The notes beneath the pieces are model-generated. The model was not told the DNA's origin. It made no database searches and saw only the letters and a list, made by a program, of their open reading frames with translations. 64,000 nucleotides of DNA from Lucinisca nassula (taxonomy: Eukaryota; Mollusca; Bivalvia; Lucinida; Lucinidae): positions 99,822,072 through 99,886,071 of the forward strand of contig OY757014.1 of the NCBI GenBank assembly GCA_963580285.1. Direction: 5' to 3'. The position numbers and the translations under genes were made by a program. Shown one piece after another: positions 44,304-54,773 of this stretch (positions within the stretch are counted from its first letter, which is position 1; each line of letters starts with the position of its first letter).

Positions 44304-45236
44304 GCACAGTTTTTGACAAGGTTGAAACAGTGTGTCATGCCAAAGAACCACCAACCGGATCCACCACGAACTACTAATTCATCACGTCTGAAATTAGTGA
44401 AAGAAACAAAATTGGACTTTTTCAACTTGAGCATAACAGAACAAAAACTCATCTGTGCGCCCAGCAAAGACTAATCTCAGTCTATGCATCTGCCCAGTCT
44501 GAACAGTGTGAAAAAATGAAAAAAAAAAAAAAAAAAACTCGAGTGGTAAACTACCCACCAAGTGCACGGCGATGAATCTTATCAGACTGGGTGGATGCGC
44601 AAGCTGATCTGAATCGTCGTCGGGCGCAGTCATTTTGTCATGTTTTGTGTTTCATCTGAGACAGTTTGAAGAATCCGATGAAGAAAGTGTGTAGATGCCA
44701 AGTTTCCCCATTTCAGAAACAAAATAGCTAACGTATTTAAATGTTATCCTACGAATAGGTCGAAATCGCTCTATAGTATTATCAGGACACACAATATAGT
44801 TTGATCGGAACACGACATACAGTTCTGAGAAATCAGTTTTGCCACATGCGACAAACCAGTTTTTGACCCCTCTATCGTTTTCTTTGAAAATAATTGCCCT
44901 TATATGGCAAGATGTTTAGTACTATTAATAAAAGCTGACCCGAAATACATCATAAAATAGTTAAAATGCATAAGCGGTCGTTTCATGTAAGGTTGGTGGC
45001 AAAGCTTGATTAAATTGTACCGGTGCGGCAGCGTTTGAAATCGAAAGTAGGATAATGATTTTCTAGAAACAAATGTGAAAATAAACGAAATCATAGCAAT
45101 AAACAGAAAATCAAGGTAGCATGTCGAGAAGAGTTTTAGTTATGCTTCCCGAACTACTGCTTTGAAGTTGAAATTCTAATGATTAATAATTTCAAAACAC
45201 AAAAATAAACATTCTGTAACATACCCGACATATCGT
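44304..45236. other. Interior of the CACTG element, unassigned
   Basis: A 19-base A run at about 44520. No transposase-like or exon-like frame was recognised. Confidence 0.4.
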
Positions 45237-45312
45237 AACAAGGATCTGTCCACTATACAGATCGGAACATCCGGGTTAAGTGTACTGTACGCTCCCACCC
45301 AGTGATACTGTC

Positions 45313-45543
45313 TTAACCCTTTTTAGTACCAAATGGAATCTTCCTCCTTATATATATAGCAGAAGTCCGTTTTAAATTTAGGGGTTTCAGGTTGTGTTTT
45401 CTTCAAAATTTATTTGGAAAATGGCCGAACTTTTTTCAAATAGTGTAGGCCCTGATCAGACGCCGCGTTCTGTGGCGTCTGATCTGGGCCTGCACTGTTT
45501 GCCAGGGTACCCGTTTTGGGGTTTCCGGTATCAAATGGGTTAA
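45313..45543 (+). mobile_element. TTAA MITE with P1 palindrome
   Basis: Same family as 519-746 and close to its consensus: ends TTAACCCTTTTTAGTACC and GGTATCAAATGGGTTAA. The palindrome is at 45437-45507. Confidence 0.82.
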
Positions 45544-46118
45544 GGGGATGGGTTAGCTTGCAAGAGAAGTTCTCAATATCAGGTCATTATCACAGTAAAA
45601 TGCTTAGAAAGTGTGTAGATAGGATACACAATTTTTGCTTCAGAGTATAGCTTTTAAAGATTGAAAAAATCTGAGGCAAAAACAGATGAGACTGTCAGCA
45701 AAATCGCTTTTTCGTCTCATCACAACAATCGTCTTTTTTGTCTCAATTTTAACACAGCTCATGACCAACCAGAATGTTAATATAGTTGGGTACATTACGT
45801 AAGTGAAATAACAATTACAATTTTTTAGCTAACCCGAACAAACATTGCTCAATGTGAAATATTGTGATCAATGTGTGTTTTTAAGCAATCCATCTGTTTG
45901 TCTGTCCGCCTGTATATAGTCAACAGTTTCTTCAAATGACATCTCCCCCTAAACTATTAAGCTAATTAAAAAAAAACTTAAACGCAAGTGGCCCTGATAT
46001 GGTCAGGTTGGTGCCTGATGCTCTGCCTCTGGTCGGGCATATCGGGGTCTAACTGTTGGTTTTCTTTTGCTATGGCGTTTCGGTGGTTTCTTGCTGCCGG
46101 GTCCTCACCGTTGTTTCG
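45544..46118. other. Unassigned
   Basis: A short block near 46045-46120 (GGTTTTCTTTTGCT, GCCGGGTCCTCACC) recurs at 22340-22430, so it is a dispersed repeat. Nothing else was recognised. Confidence 0.35.
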
Positions 46119-46355
46119 TATTTGTATGGGGTGCCGTTTTACTATTTAATCCGTATTTATTGATATCCATAAATCGAATTATGGATATCCATAATTCGAT
46201 TTAGGATATCCATAATTCAATTTATGGATATCCATTATTCCTCTGATTTATGGATATCCGTAATTCGATTTATGGATATCCATAATTCAGATCGATTTAT
46301 GGATATCCATGATTCGAATTATGGATATCCATAAATCACCGCCCAAGCTTTTGAT

Positions 46356-46604
46356 TTAATGATGTCTCCCTAAGACACGTGATGGTTTATTGTAAACATC
46401 TTCAAAATCTTCAAGGTCTTTATCATCGCTGGAAGATGATGGCCAGTCAAAGGGACCTCTCTGCCGTGCAGCCTTTTCAGCCCCTAAGGTTTCCAAAGCA
46501 ACGGACGCAATACGTTGAACGCCCGCCATGTGTGCAATTAAATATCGGAACCAGTCGTAAGATCTGGAAATTCCGAACAATGCATCCGGTCCCTCTGGAA
46601 TCAC
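46356..46604 (-). CDS. Unrecognised reading frame inside the TIR element
   Basis: An 82-codon minus-strand frame contains an acidic Ser/Asp run (SSSSDDKDLEDFEDV) and a WFRYLIAHM segment. I do not recognise it. Its position just inside the left array suggests either a remnant of the element's own protein or a captured exon. No splice sites were certain, and the predicted start follows another open frame of no known family. It may well be non-coding. Confidence 0.25.
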   Translation of the reverse strand: MIPEGPDALFGISRSYDWFRYLIAHMAGVQRIASVALETLGAEKAARQRGPFDWPSSSSDDKDLEDFEDVYNKPSRVLGRHH

Positions 46605-46724
46605 CTCTATGAGGGCTGCGCGCTAAGGACGCTGAAAGTCGGACGTAAGATTTTAATGATCCAAACAGGCAATCCGTGCATGCTTTCTGTAGAAAAATAC
46701 ACATGGTCGTTATATATAGTATTA

Positions 46725-47010
46725 TTGTTTGTTTGATTTGGAGTTTAACGTCGCCGTCAACACTGTAAAGGCCATTTTGGAGACGTTGCTTCCAATTTTG
46801 TGGGACTTTTACCCGACATTCAGATGAAATGACATCTCAAGCCCTGCCACTCAATGAAACCAATAGGGTTTATTAACATAGACGGGCCGACTTCCACCGC
46901 ATTGCCTGGGCAGGCTGAGATCTTCTAAGCTGTTTACCAGTACTCGTGCGCGGGTCGGTTTCAGTTCTGGAAGCATCATGCAGCCCATCTATTTCTTCAA
47001 GCCCCGATGG
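46725..47010 (-). mobile_element. SINE-A with target duplication
   Basis: TATATAGTATTA flanks both ends (46713-46724, 47011-47022). The head is slightly shortened at GCCCCGATGG. Confidence 0.92.
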
Positions 47011-47087
47011 TATATAGTATTAACATATATCCATATAAAACTCTACTTGGGGTGTATGGAGTACCAGGAAGATTTAGATATATCTCC

Positions 47088-47640
47088 TGGCCCCCGCCCA
47101 TTGGAGAAATAGATTTGGCTGCGCCGGCCTCGGTAGCTCAGTCGGATGCACGTCTGGCTGGTGATCAGGAGAACGCGGGTTCGATACCTGCCGGGCTCGG
47201 CAACTTTCGTTCGTGGAAATTGATCATGAAATATTTTCTACGGTCATTCTCTCCCTTCCGCTGATTCAAGAAGGGCAGTTGTCAGTTTTTAGCGAAAGAA
47301 TGTGCACTGCACTGGTTAACCGCTTACTAATTGGCCTGCCCAGGAAAAGTGTAGATAGGTAAACTGACCGGCTCAAAAATAACCTAAAATAGTATTGACT
47401 GGGCCGTTAAACCCCAACACAAACAAACAAACAAAGATTTGGCTGCATGAGCTGAGAGTACTGGTAAACCGTTTAAAAGGTCTAAGCCTGTCCAAACAAA
47501 GCCGTACGAGTCAATGGGCGACAGGGATTGAGATGACATTTCATCTTGAGCAATGAAGGTTTAATGCCCAACATAATTGTAAGCAACGTCTCCAAAATGA
47601 AATAGTATTGAAGGGGACGTTAAACATCGAATCAAACAAA
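47088..47640 (+). mobile_element. SINE-A split by SINE-B
   Basis: The head scrap 47088-47122 (GGCCCCCGCCCATTGG) and the body 47435-47640 are separated by a complete SINE-B. The body is diverged, so the SINE-A copy is older. Confidence 0.85.
47123..47434 (+). mobile_element. SINE-B, full length, reference copy
   Basis: A 312-bp element with a perfect 12-bp target duplication AGATTTGGCTGC (47111-47122, 47435-47446). The head GCCGGCCTCGGTAGCTCAGT contains a box A, and GGTTCGATACC is box B, so it is tRNA-derived and RNA polymerase III transcribed in principle. The body has GATTCAAGAAGGGCAGTTG. The 3' end GACTGGGCCGTTAAACCCC plus (AAAC)n resembles the SINE-A 3' end, suggesting both use one LINE's machinery. 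Confidence 0.93.
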
Positions 47641-48256
47641 ACATATCTCTCCCACACCATAGGTCACCACTAAGCCTACCCTACATTACCTCCATCTCCA
47701 TCCCGGCTTTTATTACACACCTTAATCGGAAACCTGACGGGAATAGTCGATTTTTTTTGCAAAGGGAGCAGTCATTATTCATGAGGTTTATTTGCAGGGG
47801 AGAATAACGGATATCCATAATTCGAATTTAGGATATCCATAATTCAATTTATGGATATCCATATTTCGATCTAAATTAATGATATCCATAAATCGATTTA
47901 TGGATATCCGTAATTCGATTTATGGATATCCATATCTTGATTTATGGATATCCATAAATCAGCCGAATAATGGATATCCATAGTTCGATTTATCGATATC
48001 AATAAATCGAATAATGGATATCCATTATTCGATTTATGGATATCATTAATTCAGTTCGATTTATGGATATCCATAATTCGAATTATGGATATCCATAATT
48101 CGAATAATGGATATCCATAAATAATTATGGATATCTATAAATAATAATGGATATCCATAATTCGAATTATGGATATCCATAATTCGAATTATGGATATCC
48201 ATGAATAATTATGGATATCTATAAATACGGATTAAATGGTAAAACGGCGCCCCATA

Positions 48257-48534
48257 TATTTGTTGTTGTTTGATTTTTGTGCTCACGGAGATGTTGCGCT
48301 GGTGGGTTGGGAGGCGTTGGTGCGGGCTGGGCGGGTTGTTTGTCTTAATCGCGAAGGAAGTAAAGGCGAGGATTGAGGCCACGTGGAGTTGATTTGAGCC
48401 CCCCTTCCCCGGTGGGGTTCGTTTCCGCCGGCCGTTCCATGGCGGTTCTTCTGTCGCGGTTTATTTTTGTTATGGTTTGTCTTTGGGTGTTTGTGTCGCT
48501 TATATTATTTTATTTTGGATGGCCTGTTGGCCAC
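48257..48534. other. Unassigned GC-richer spacer
   Basis: GTTTTGTTATGGTTTGTC and GGATGGCCTGTTGGCC echo the repeat arm at 23310-23480. No gene was recognised. Confidence 0.35.
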
Positions 48535-48950
48535 TTTCAGATCCCCACCCCTATTAACTATATATGTTCTTGTTCATTATGATAAGACATATCCAGTGGT
48601 ACCAACCCAGGGGTTTCCCGGGTGCGCCGGGGCCATGCCCCACCCTTCCACTTCACAAAAGGCCAAATATCTGAAAAACTGTTCAGAGCCCCACTCCTTA
48701 ACCATTTATATTTATGTTCCTTATTTTTGACACATTCAGTGGCACCATCCTGGGGGTCCCCCGGGTGTCCCGGGTCATGCCCCAACCCTCCACTTTTTAA
48801 AAATACATATATCTCAAAAACCGTTCAGATCCCTACCCCTAAACCACATATATACTTGTTCCTTGTGGTAAGACTCATTCAGTCACAACAACCTAAGGGT
48901 CTCTTTATACTGGGGCAATGTGCTGGTGCCATCCTCCACCCCGCCACTTC
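48535..48950 (-). repeat. ~145-bp HLE array, three units
   Basis: Inverted members of the 5650-7765 family (CAGATCCCCACCCCTA, CTTGTTC(A/C)TTATGATAAG, CATTCAGTGGCACCA). The array resumes at 50390 after 1.4 kb of inserted repeats. Confidence 0.82.
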
Positions 48951-49065
48951 TTACGCAAAATGCCTAACGGCATTATGTACGGGTTTTTCAGTACAGTAAA
49001 AGAGCTCAACTTCATACCCATGAGTGCATGCATGCGTGTGTGCTTGTATGCATGTGCGTGCGTGC

Positions 49066-49082
<17 letters not shown>

Positions 49083-49096
<14 letters not shown>

Positions 49097-49420
49097 AATT
49101 CGGGTTTAACGTCGCTTTCAACAATTTTTCAGTCATATCACGACGGTGTCTGGTTGGGACAGGGAGCTCAATGCTCACTTTTATAGTGCTGCCTCACTGA
49201 AGTATCATGTCCCTGACACATTACATGATACCACACCCAGTCACATTACCCTGACACTGGGTCGACCAGTCCAAGCTCTACCCCGTAAATCTGAGTGCCA
49301 AGCGAGGAGCAGCTTGTACCATTGTTAACGACTTTGGTATGTCGCGGCCCGGGATCGAACCCGTGACCTCCCGTTCCCCGGAGCGGACACTCTACCAACT
49401 GAGCTATCGGGGCCGGTATG
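49083..49420 (-). mobile_element. SINE-E, full length
   Basis: The minus-strand head GGCCCCGATAGCTCAGTTGG has clear box A and B (GGGTTCGATCCC). The body includes GTGTCAGGGTAATGTGACTG, and the end GCGACGTTAAACCCG is followed by a (CA)n tail at 49068-49096. The acceptor stem cannot pair, so it is a SINE and not a tRNA gene. Confidence 0.85.
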
Positions 49421-49548
49421 GGTGTGTGCATTTAAGCATGTGTGTGTGTGTGTGTGTATGCATGTACGGGTGCATGTACCCGTGTGTACATACATGTGTG
49501 TGTATGCGTGTGTACAGACAAACATGTGTGTGCCTCGTAAACCTGAAA
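49421..49548 (+). repeat. GT/GTAT microsatellite tract
   Basis: Impure (GT)n with ATGCATGTAC interruptions. The reading frames across it are artefacts of the repeat. Confidence 0.85.
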
Positions 49549-49549
49549 A

Positions 49550-50345
49550 AAAACTAAAGTTCGAAAAATGACAATTTCCACCAAAACTTTGGTCATTGGT
49601 GCCATTAATGGATAATATATGAAAGGCCGGGTACCTCCAATGAAGCAACAGTCCTGATATGAAAGCAAACTGCTAAAGAATAAATGAACCATATCACTTT
49701 GAAAAACGGTTAACCAAAAGGTAAACCCTGGATGACGCCCTCCCGCGTGACGCCCGCCCCCGCCCCCTCCCCCTCCCCCTGGACATTTTAAAGGACGAAT
49801 TAAAAAAAAAAAAAACATACAAAAATCTGTGTTCCCCTAAGAACAAATGAACAAGAAATTTTCAAGCCTTTGCATTGTACAAAACGAAATTTATATATTT
49901 GACGAAAAAAAGGAAGGAGAAATTTTACAAACTTGCAAGTAATAATAACGTTTATGTGTTTTTAAGTAAGAAAAAAGGAAAAAAGAAAGAAAGAAAAAAC
50001 ATTCCTCCACCTGGAATTGAACCCAGGACCCTCTGGTTCAGAGTCCAGCACTCTATCAACTACACTATCACGCTTGCAAGGGAAGTAAGGGAGGTAATAC
50101 AGAGCAAACTTCTTAAATAAACTTAAGTTCGAAAAATGGTAATTTTCAACAAAACTTTGGTCCTTGGTGCCATTAATTGATTGCATATGAAAGAGGTAAA
50201 TCAAAAGTCCTAATATGAAAGCAATCCACTGAAGAATGAAGGTAATACATTACTTTGAAAGAAAAACGGTTAACAAACAGGTAAACCTCGGACGAAGCCC
50301 GCCCGTCCGGACATCGTTTTTCTAAAGGAAGGATTTTTAAGACAA
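49550..50345 (+). repeat. Direct repeat pair (49555-49790 and 50115-50340)
   Basis: Both contain AAGTTCGAAAAATG, CAAAACTTTGGTC, TGGTGCCATTAAT and AAAACGGTTAAC. The second copy lacks the C-rich stretch (49738-49785). A tRNA-like insert lies between them. Confidence 0.75.
50003..50079 (-). mobile_element. tRNA-Gln-like sequence, retroposed
   Basis: On the minus strand TGGACTCTGAACCAG resembles the anticodon arm of tRNA-Gln(CUG) with one base missing, and CTGGGTTCAATTCCAGG forms a good T-arm. The acceptor stem does not pair, and an A/T-rich tail (49968-50002) follows. This is a tRNA-derived retroposon or pseudogene. Confidence 0.65.
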
Positions 50346-50389
50346 AACAATATAAAAAAGAAAAAACGTCCAAAAAGCCACATATCTCG

Positions 50390-50855
50390 GAAAGCATTCA
50401 GATCCTCACCCTATAATCATATATATTCGTGTTCCTTATGGGTTGACACATTCAGTCACACAAACTTGGGAGGGTCCACAGGGGCCGTTCCTCTCCCCTC
50501 CACTTCATAAAAGGGCCTCATACGATCCCCACCCCTAAACCACATATATTCTTGGTCAATACGGTAAAACACATTCATCGACAACAATCTTGGGCATTCC
50601 TTGTATCTGCTGGGGCCAGGACCCCTCCACTGCCTAAGAGGCCTTATATCTCAGGAAGCGTGCAGATCCACACCCATAAATCATAGATATATTCTTGTTC
50701 CTTATGATATGACGCATTCAGTGATACAACCAGGGCTCCGTTTGGTTCAAGCTCCACCACTCTACTTCATAAAATGCCCAGTTTTTCAGATCCAGAGTCC
50801 ACATGGGTACTCATTTTGGTATGGGGGTTCGTTTGGGAGACTTTATAATCGGTAG
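50390..50855 (-). repeat. ~145-bp HLE array, continued, with left-arm sequence
   Basis: Three inverted units, then GAGTCCACATGGGTACTCAT and TTCGTTTGGGAGACTTTATA, which match the sequence just inside the left end of the HLE at 5514 (5600-5660). The terminus itself is replaced by the mariner 3' end. Confidence 0.8.
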
Positions 50856-50859
50856 ACTA

Positions 50860-52350
50860 AAATCATATCATGTTAACGGACATATTGTATTATTTTTCAA
50901 CATAATATCCTTCAGTATCTATACATTTTTGCCAGCGATGTTTAAGGGTCTCAATGTCACTTTTACAGAACTACTTTTCTTGGCTGTTCAGACAGTCATC
51001 CACTGCATATATGACATCATCGGACTGAAAGTGGGTGCCTGAAGTAGCCGCAATAAATGAAAGTCTGATGGTTGGTTGGTTGATTTGAGGTTTAACGTCC
51101 CCGTCAACACTGCAAAGGTCATTTTGGAGACGTTGCTTCCAATTTTGTGGGACTTTTACCCAACACTGAGATGAAATGACATCTCAAGCCCTGTCGCCCA
51201 ATGAAACCAATAGGATTTATTAGCATGGACGGTCCGCCTCGCACCGCGGTTCCTGGACAGGCTTAGATCCTCTAAGCGGTTTACCAGTAGTAGTGTGCAG
51301 GCCAGATTCAGCTCTGCGTGGAAGCATCATGCAGCCCATATATTTCTCCAAGCCCCTATGGGCGGGGGCCGGAAAGTCTGATGGAGCGAGATCTTGTGAA
51401 TAAGGTGGATGCTCAACCAATATACAGCCACAATCTTGAATGGCAGCCATAGCAATGACAGACTCCTTTAGTGAGCTTTCCGCGGCGCTTAAGTTAAATA
51501 TTTTCCCGTAACTGCGTCAGAATTGAAGCATAGTATGCGCCATTGATTGTTTGTCCCTTTTGGAAATAATCTATTAGCAGAAAACGATCTGCATCCCAGA
51601 AAACCGAGGCCATAACCTTCCCAGTTAATGGAACAGACTTTGCCTTCTTTGGCAGGGGTGAACCAGGGTGCTTCCATTGTTTCGATTGTTATTTGGCCTC
51701 TGGGACCCATGTTTCATCCGTAGTGACAAATCTCTGAAGAAAGTTGGCAGGCTCTTCTTCAAAAAGGTTAAGATTAGCACGCGATAATGTGCGCCTGGTG
51801 TACTTCTGATCAACTGTCAGGTACCCATCGGGCCGGACGCTTTCTCGAGCTCATTGCAAGATCCTCTGTCAGAATGGAATGAATTACTGGTTATATATCT
51901 TTCTGTGACTCGTCTGTCAGTCATAACAATATCATGGACGTTATTGACCATTTCTGGTGTTGCAACATTGATAGGCCTTCCAGGACGGGGTCATCCTCAA
52001 GTCTCTGTCTGCCGTGCTTAAATTCCGCCACCCACCTTTTCACTGTAGCATATGAAGGGGCATCTTCTTCCCCTTGTGTTGCTACAATATCGTTGTGGAT
52101 ATTCTTGGCTGGTAAACCTTTTTATGCAAGTATTGAATCACTGCTCTTTTACCGGTTTTGTCCATTTTGCAAAAGCTGTTTGTCTTGGTTACTTTACCAA
52201 ATGAGATCAGTCCTTGGGTACACAGCCCAATATAGCCAGAGAATAGTAGGACTTAAAAAGAACATCCCTGCGAACCTCCTTCAATACGAGGCTCACAACA
52301 TATCAATCAGCCCTCGTACATCATCGTATTATATAAATTTTAACTTATCG
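50860..52350 (-). pseudogene. mariner transposase, inactivated and split by SINE-A
   Basis: The minus-strand remnant starts MDKTGKRAVIQYLHKKG (ATG 52163-52165) and ends near YVEK (about 50892). Landmarks include VTTDETWV (first catalytic Asp), KGQTINGAYYASILTQLREN, HPPYSQDLAPSDF (third Asp region) and RWQKCIDTEGYYVE. The LHDNAPAH block that holds the second catalytic Asp has been deleted. Several stops and frameshifts scatter the frame, and a SINE-A is inserted in the codons for PSDF. Clear terminal repeats were not found. Confidence 0.88.
51072..51371 (-). mobile_element. SINE-A, reference copy with 13-bp target duplication
   Basis: GAAAGTCTGATGG flanks both ends (51059-51071 and 51372-51384), fixing the element at 300 bp. 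In sense: head CCGGCCCCCGCCCATAGGGG, a TGGGCTGCATGATGCTTCC block, ACTGGTAAACCGCTTAGAGG, TGAGATGTCATTTCATCTCA, TTGGAAGCAACGTCTCC, and 3' end GACGGGGACGTTAAACCTC with an (AACC)n tail. No tRNA, 5S or 7SL head is obvious. Target duplications and a simple-repeat tail show LINE-type retroposition. The ORF-like readings over its copies are artefacts. Confidence 0.95.
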
Positions 52351-52499
52351 AGAACACTAAAGTTTTCTAAACACATGAATTAAAACACTGCATCTACAGG
52401 ACTGGTGTAAAATCTAACAAACATTACCTAAACATGCCTATTCAAATGTAGATTGAAAATTTTACCGTCAAAAACTGAAAATTATTTGATCCTCACAAA

Positions 52500-52800
52500 C
52501 AATAATTGTCTTATTTCTGCAAAAAAACATTGATTTTGTTTACTCGTTAGAACCGACTCAGTGAGGCGATTTTAACAAGTACCCACAATCTTTATTTTGA
52601 GCAGAAATGAGATAAAATAAAAAAAAAAACACTTTGAGCTTAAAATTATACGTTTGATTGTTCTATCGAGTCATCATCGTCATTCCAACGAGTCATTCAA
52701 TCTATAATTAAGAGCAGAAATAAGAAAGAACTTTTTCTTAAATTCTTGTAAGTTGGCCGTGAAATTTACAATGTATTTGTATAGGCGTGTTTTCGTAATG
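52500..52800. mobile_element. P2-family MITE
   Basis: Core CTCGTTAGAACCGACTCAG / inverse at 52545-52585, flanks ATCTTTATTTTGAGCAG and TTGTATAGGCGTGTTTTCG. A second partial flank (AGAGCAGAAATAAGAAAG, 52709) suggests an internal duplication. Confidence 0.7.
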
Positions 52801-53629
52801 GTGGAAATATACATCGTATCCTTTAAGTTTTCTATTTAAGCAGTTAGTAGTTTTCCTAGGCGAAACTATAATTAAAGCAAATCTTAAAACAAGCTTCAAA
52901 AGGTTGCAAATTAAAAACATAATTTTACATTATCAAAAACAAATAAATAAGTTATGAGTGCAAAGTTTTTAATTATGGATGCATATTTGTTTATTTAAAG
53001 TTAAATATTCTTTCTAATTCTATCAATAATATTATCCATATTGATACCGATTTTCAATTCTGATAACTTCTTTTGCGATTCATTCTAGTATCCTGTGTAT
53101 ACAAGCCCTGGTTCTGTGTAATCTTTACACATTTTGGATCCGAAACTTCAAATATAGCTATTTTCTACAACCTGTGGGCCACTTTTAATAAACTGTTTTT
53201 CTAAATTTTTTACCACATGAATATAGATATTAAATAGATCTTTCTAGTGAGAGGTTATAGCGCACGGAGAATTTTTAACAAATATGACTTTTGAGCCTTT
53301 GAATTAAGGCTATTTTTCATTTTTGTTGTAAAATACAAAGACTTAATAGGGAAATACCCCAGTGGCATTCATTAGAATCTGGGCCACTTTAAAATTTATT
53401 TTATTTCAACAAATTTGGTACCAAAATGAAGCAGATACATTTTTCTATCAAATGCGAGGTTATAATAATATCTTGTAGAAATGAAAATAAAGATTTTATT
53501 AGTTAAATGACGGGCTCCTATATAACTCTATACATTTTCCTAGTATTACCTGTATGAAAATTAGCGACTGGCTGTGACGTCACAGAAGTGACAGATAAGT
53601 GTGGATTAGTACCTGTAGTACGAGTATTC
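52801..53629. other. Unassigned AT-rich sequence
   Basis: No exon, repeat or RNA recognised. Confidence 0.3.
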
Positions 53630-53706
53630 CTGCTTATGTGGCTGCCAGTGGGCAGTGCCCACCTGAGCTCTGGTGAGCATAGTGGTCCATGGGCCTCCTG
53701 GTCTGA
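53630..53706 (-). mobile_element. Helentron-like left-end fragment
   Basis: Minus strand CAGGAGGCCCATGGACCAC, GCTCACCAGAGCTCAGGTGG and CACTGCCCACTGGCAGCC match the left end at 5514-5580. The body is absent. Confidence 0.7.
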
Positions 53707-54078
53707 CATTTTGGGGAATGGGTTCGGTACCTGTACCTTTGAAAAAAAATAGCGACATACTGCCCCAAACTGGGAATGTTTGTTATTCGGTGAAGTGCTT
53801 TTGTGCTGTTGTAATGATTGTTAGGACATAATTTTCTACTTATTTGGCACACTTAGAAACAAATTGAGTAAGTAAAGATCACAAAATACATTTCTTTGAT
53901 CATTTCACAATGTTTACAAAGACACAATATTTATACCTCAGATTGGGATTGGTTTTCGTCAAAATTGGGAAAAATACCTACTATTTTGCGTTGGGAATGG
54001 GTCCTTTATATAGGCAAACAAAAAAAAAAACATCCCATGAGTCCAATTTAGAACTTGGGATGAATGGGTTAAAGGAAA

Positions 54079-54320
54079 TTAAGGGGAATGGGAACACCTT
54101 CAGGGGAGGTAACTCCTGCAAAAGTATTTTCGTATCCCATGTCAATAGGGGTCAACTCTTAAAGGAATGAATTTGCTCCTAAGGAGCAAATTCTTTCCTT
54201 TAAGAGTTGACCCCTTTTTCCGTGGGACAGAACTTATAGAAAAGCGTACAGGAAGTCCCGAAAGTTATCTCCCTTAGAAAAATGGCGGAAAAATCTGCCA
54301 GGTGTTCCCATTCCCCTTAA
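54079..54320. mobile_element. TTAA MITE with long internal palindrome
   Basis: The terminal inverted repeats are perfect over 21 bp, starting TTAAGGGGAATGGGAACAC. The centre 54147-54215 is another palindrome (GGGGTCAACTCTTAAAGGAA... TTTGCTCCTAAGGAGCAAA). It is 242 bp and distinct from the P1-bearing TTAA MITEs. Confidence 0.85.
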
Positions 54321-54513
54321 AGCATAAATTCATTCACTCCTATGACAGTAAAGATGATGAACTAAAAATTCACTTGTTCTTACATCGCAATGGCAAGTTC
54401 GTGTAATAAACCCCTCTTTAAAACCCCACTTTATATAGAGTAAAGTGGGGTTTGTGGTGGTAAACAATATTTCTCTTGTTTCTGTTCAAAGACATAGGTT
54501 ACGGCTACTTGTA

Positions 54514-54682
54514 AGAGTGAGTGAATGTTTGGGTTTTACGTCTCATGAACAGCTAAGGTCATACGGAGACTGGACATCGGTTTAAAGACTCATCCGAAAG
54601 TCTGGAGAAGCCCGGCATCGATCCTGCGACCCCTGGTTTACAAGGCGAGTAGTAGAACCACTACACCACGGATGTTTCTGGT
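54514..54682 (-). mobile_element. SINE-C with target duplication
   Basis: Flanks TACTTGTAAG and TACTTGTTAG (54507 on, 54681 on). Tail (GAGT)n side at left, tRNA-like head GGTTCTACTACTCGCC on the minus strand. Confidence 0.85.
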
Positions 54683-54773
54683 ACTTGTTAGGGTGGTCAA
54701 TCTATGTTTGGAATATGAATCAGAAGATTATCACAAATTTTCATTAGAAAAGTGGCCATTTAAGAGATATGAG

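Larger units (their letters stand above)
40855..45304. mobile_element. 4.45-kb TIR element, CACTG ends, 5-bp target duplication
   Basis: The first 67 bp (CACTGGTTGGGAGCG... to about 40921) are repeated inverted at 45238-45304 with a single mismatch. ATACT directly flanks both ends (40850-40854, 45305-45309). The interior holds a SINE-A and an HLE as later insertions, leaving about 2 kb with no recognisable transposase, so it is non-autonomous. CAC-starting ends with 5-bp duplications fit Transib/RAG-like elements; CACTA-type elements share CACT ends but usually make 2-3-bp duplications. Assignment is therefore tentative. Confidence 0.82.
46125..48256. mobile_element. 2.1-kb TIR element with GGATATCC palindromic subterminal arrays
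   Basis: The 36-bp ends start TATGGGG(T/C)GCCGTTTTAC and are inverted with two mismatches. TATTTG flanks both ends (46119-46124, 48257-48262), a 6-bp target duplication. Inside each end is an array of ~20-bp palindromes (ATGGATATCCATAATTCGAA): about 190 bp on the left (46160-46337) and 430 bp on the right (47808-48225). The centre holds one reading frame of unknown origin and nested SINEs. No known transposase family could be assigned. Confidence 0.8.

Noticed and set aside
49345..49417. tRNA gene candidate with good box A and B (minus strand)
   Set aside because: The acceptor stem does not pair and the sequence continues into a SINE body with a (CA)n tail. The same reasoning excludes the tRNA-like heads at 20306, 35690, 47123, 50003 and 55340.
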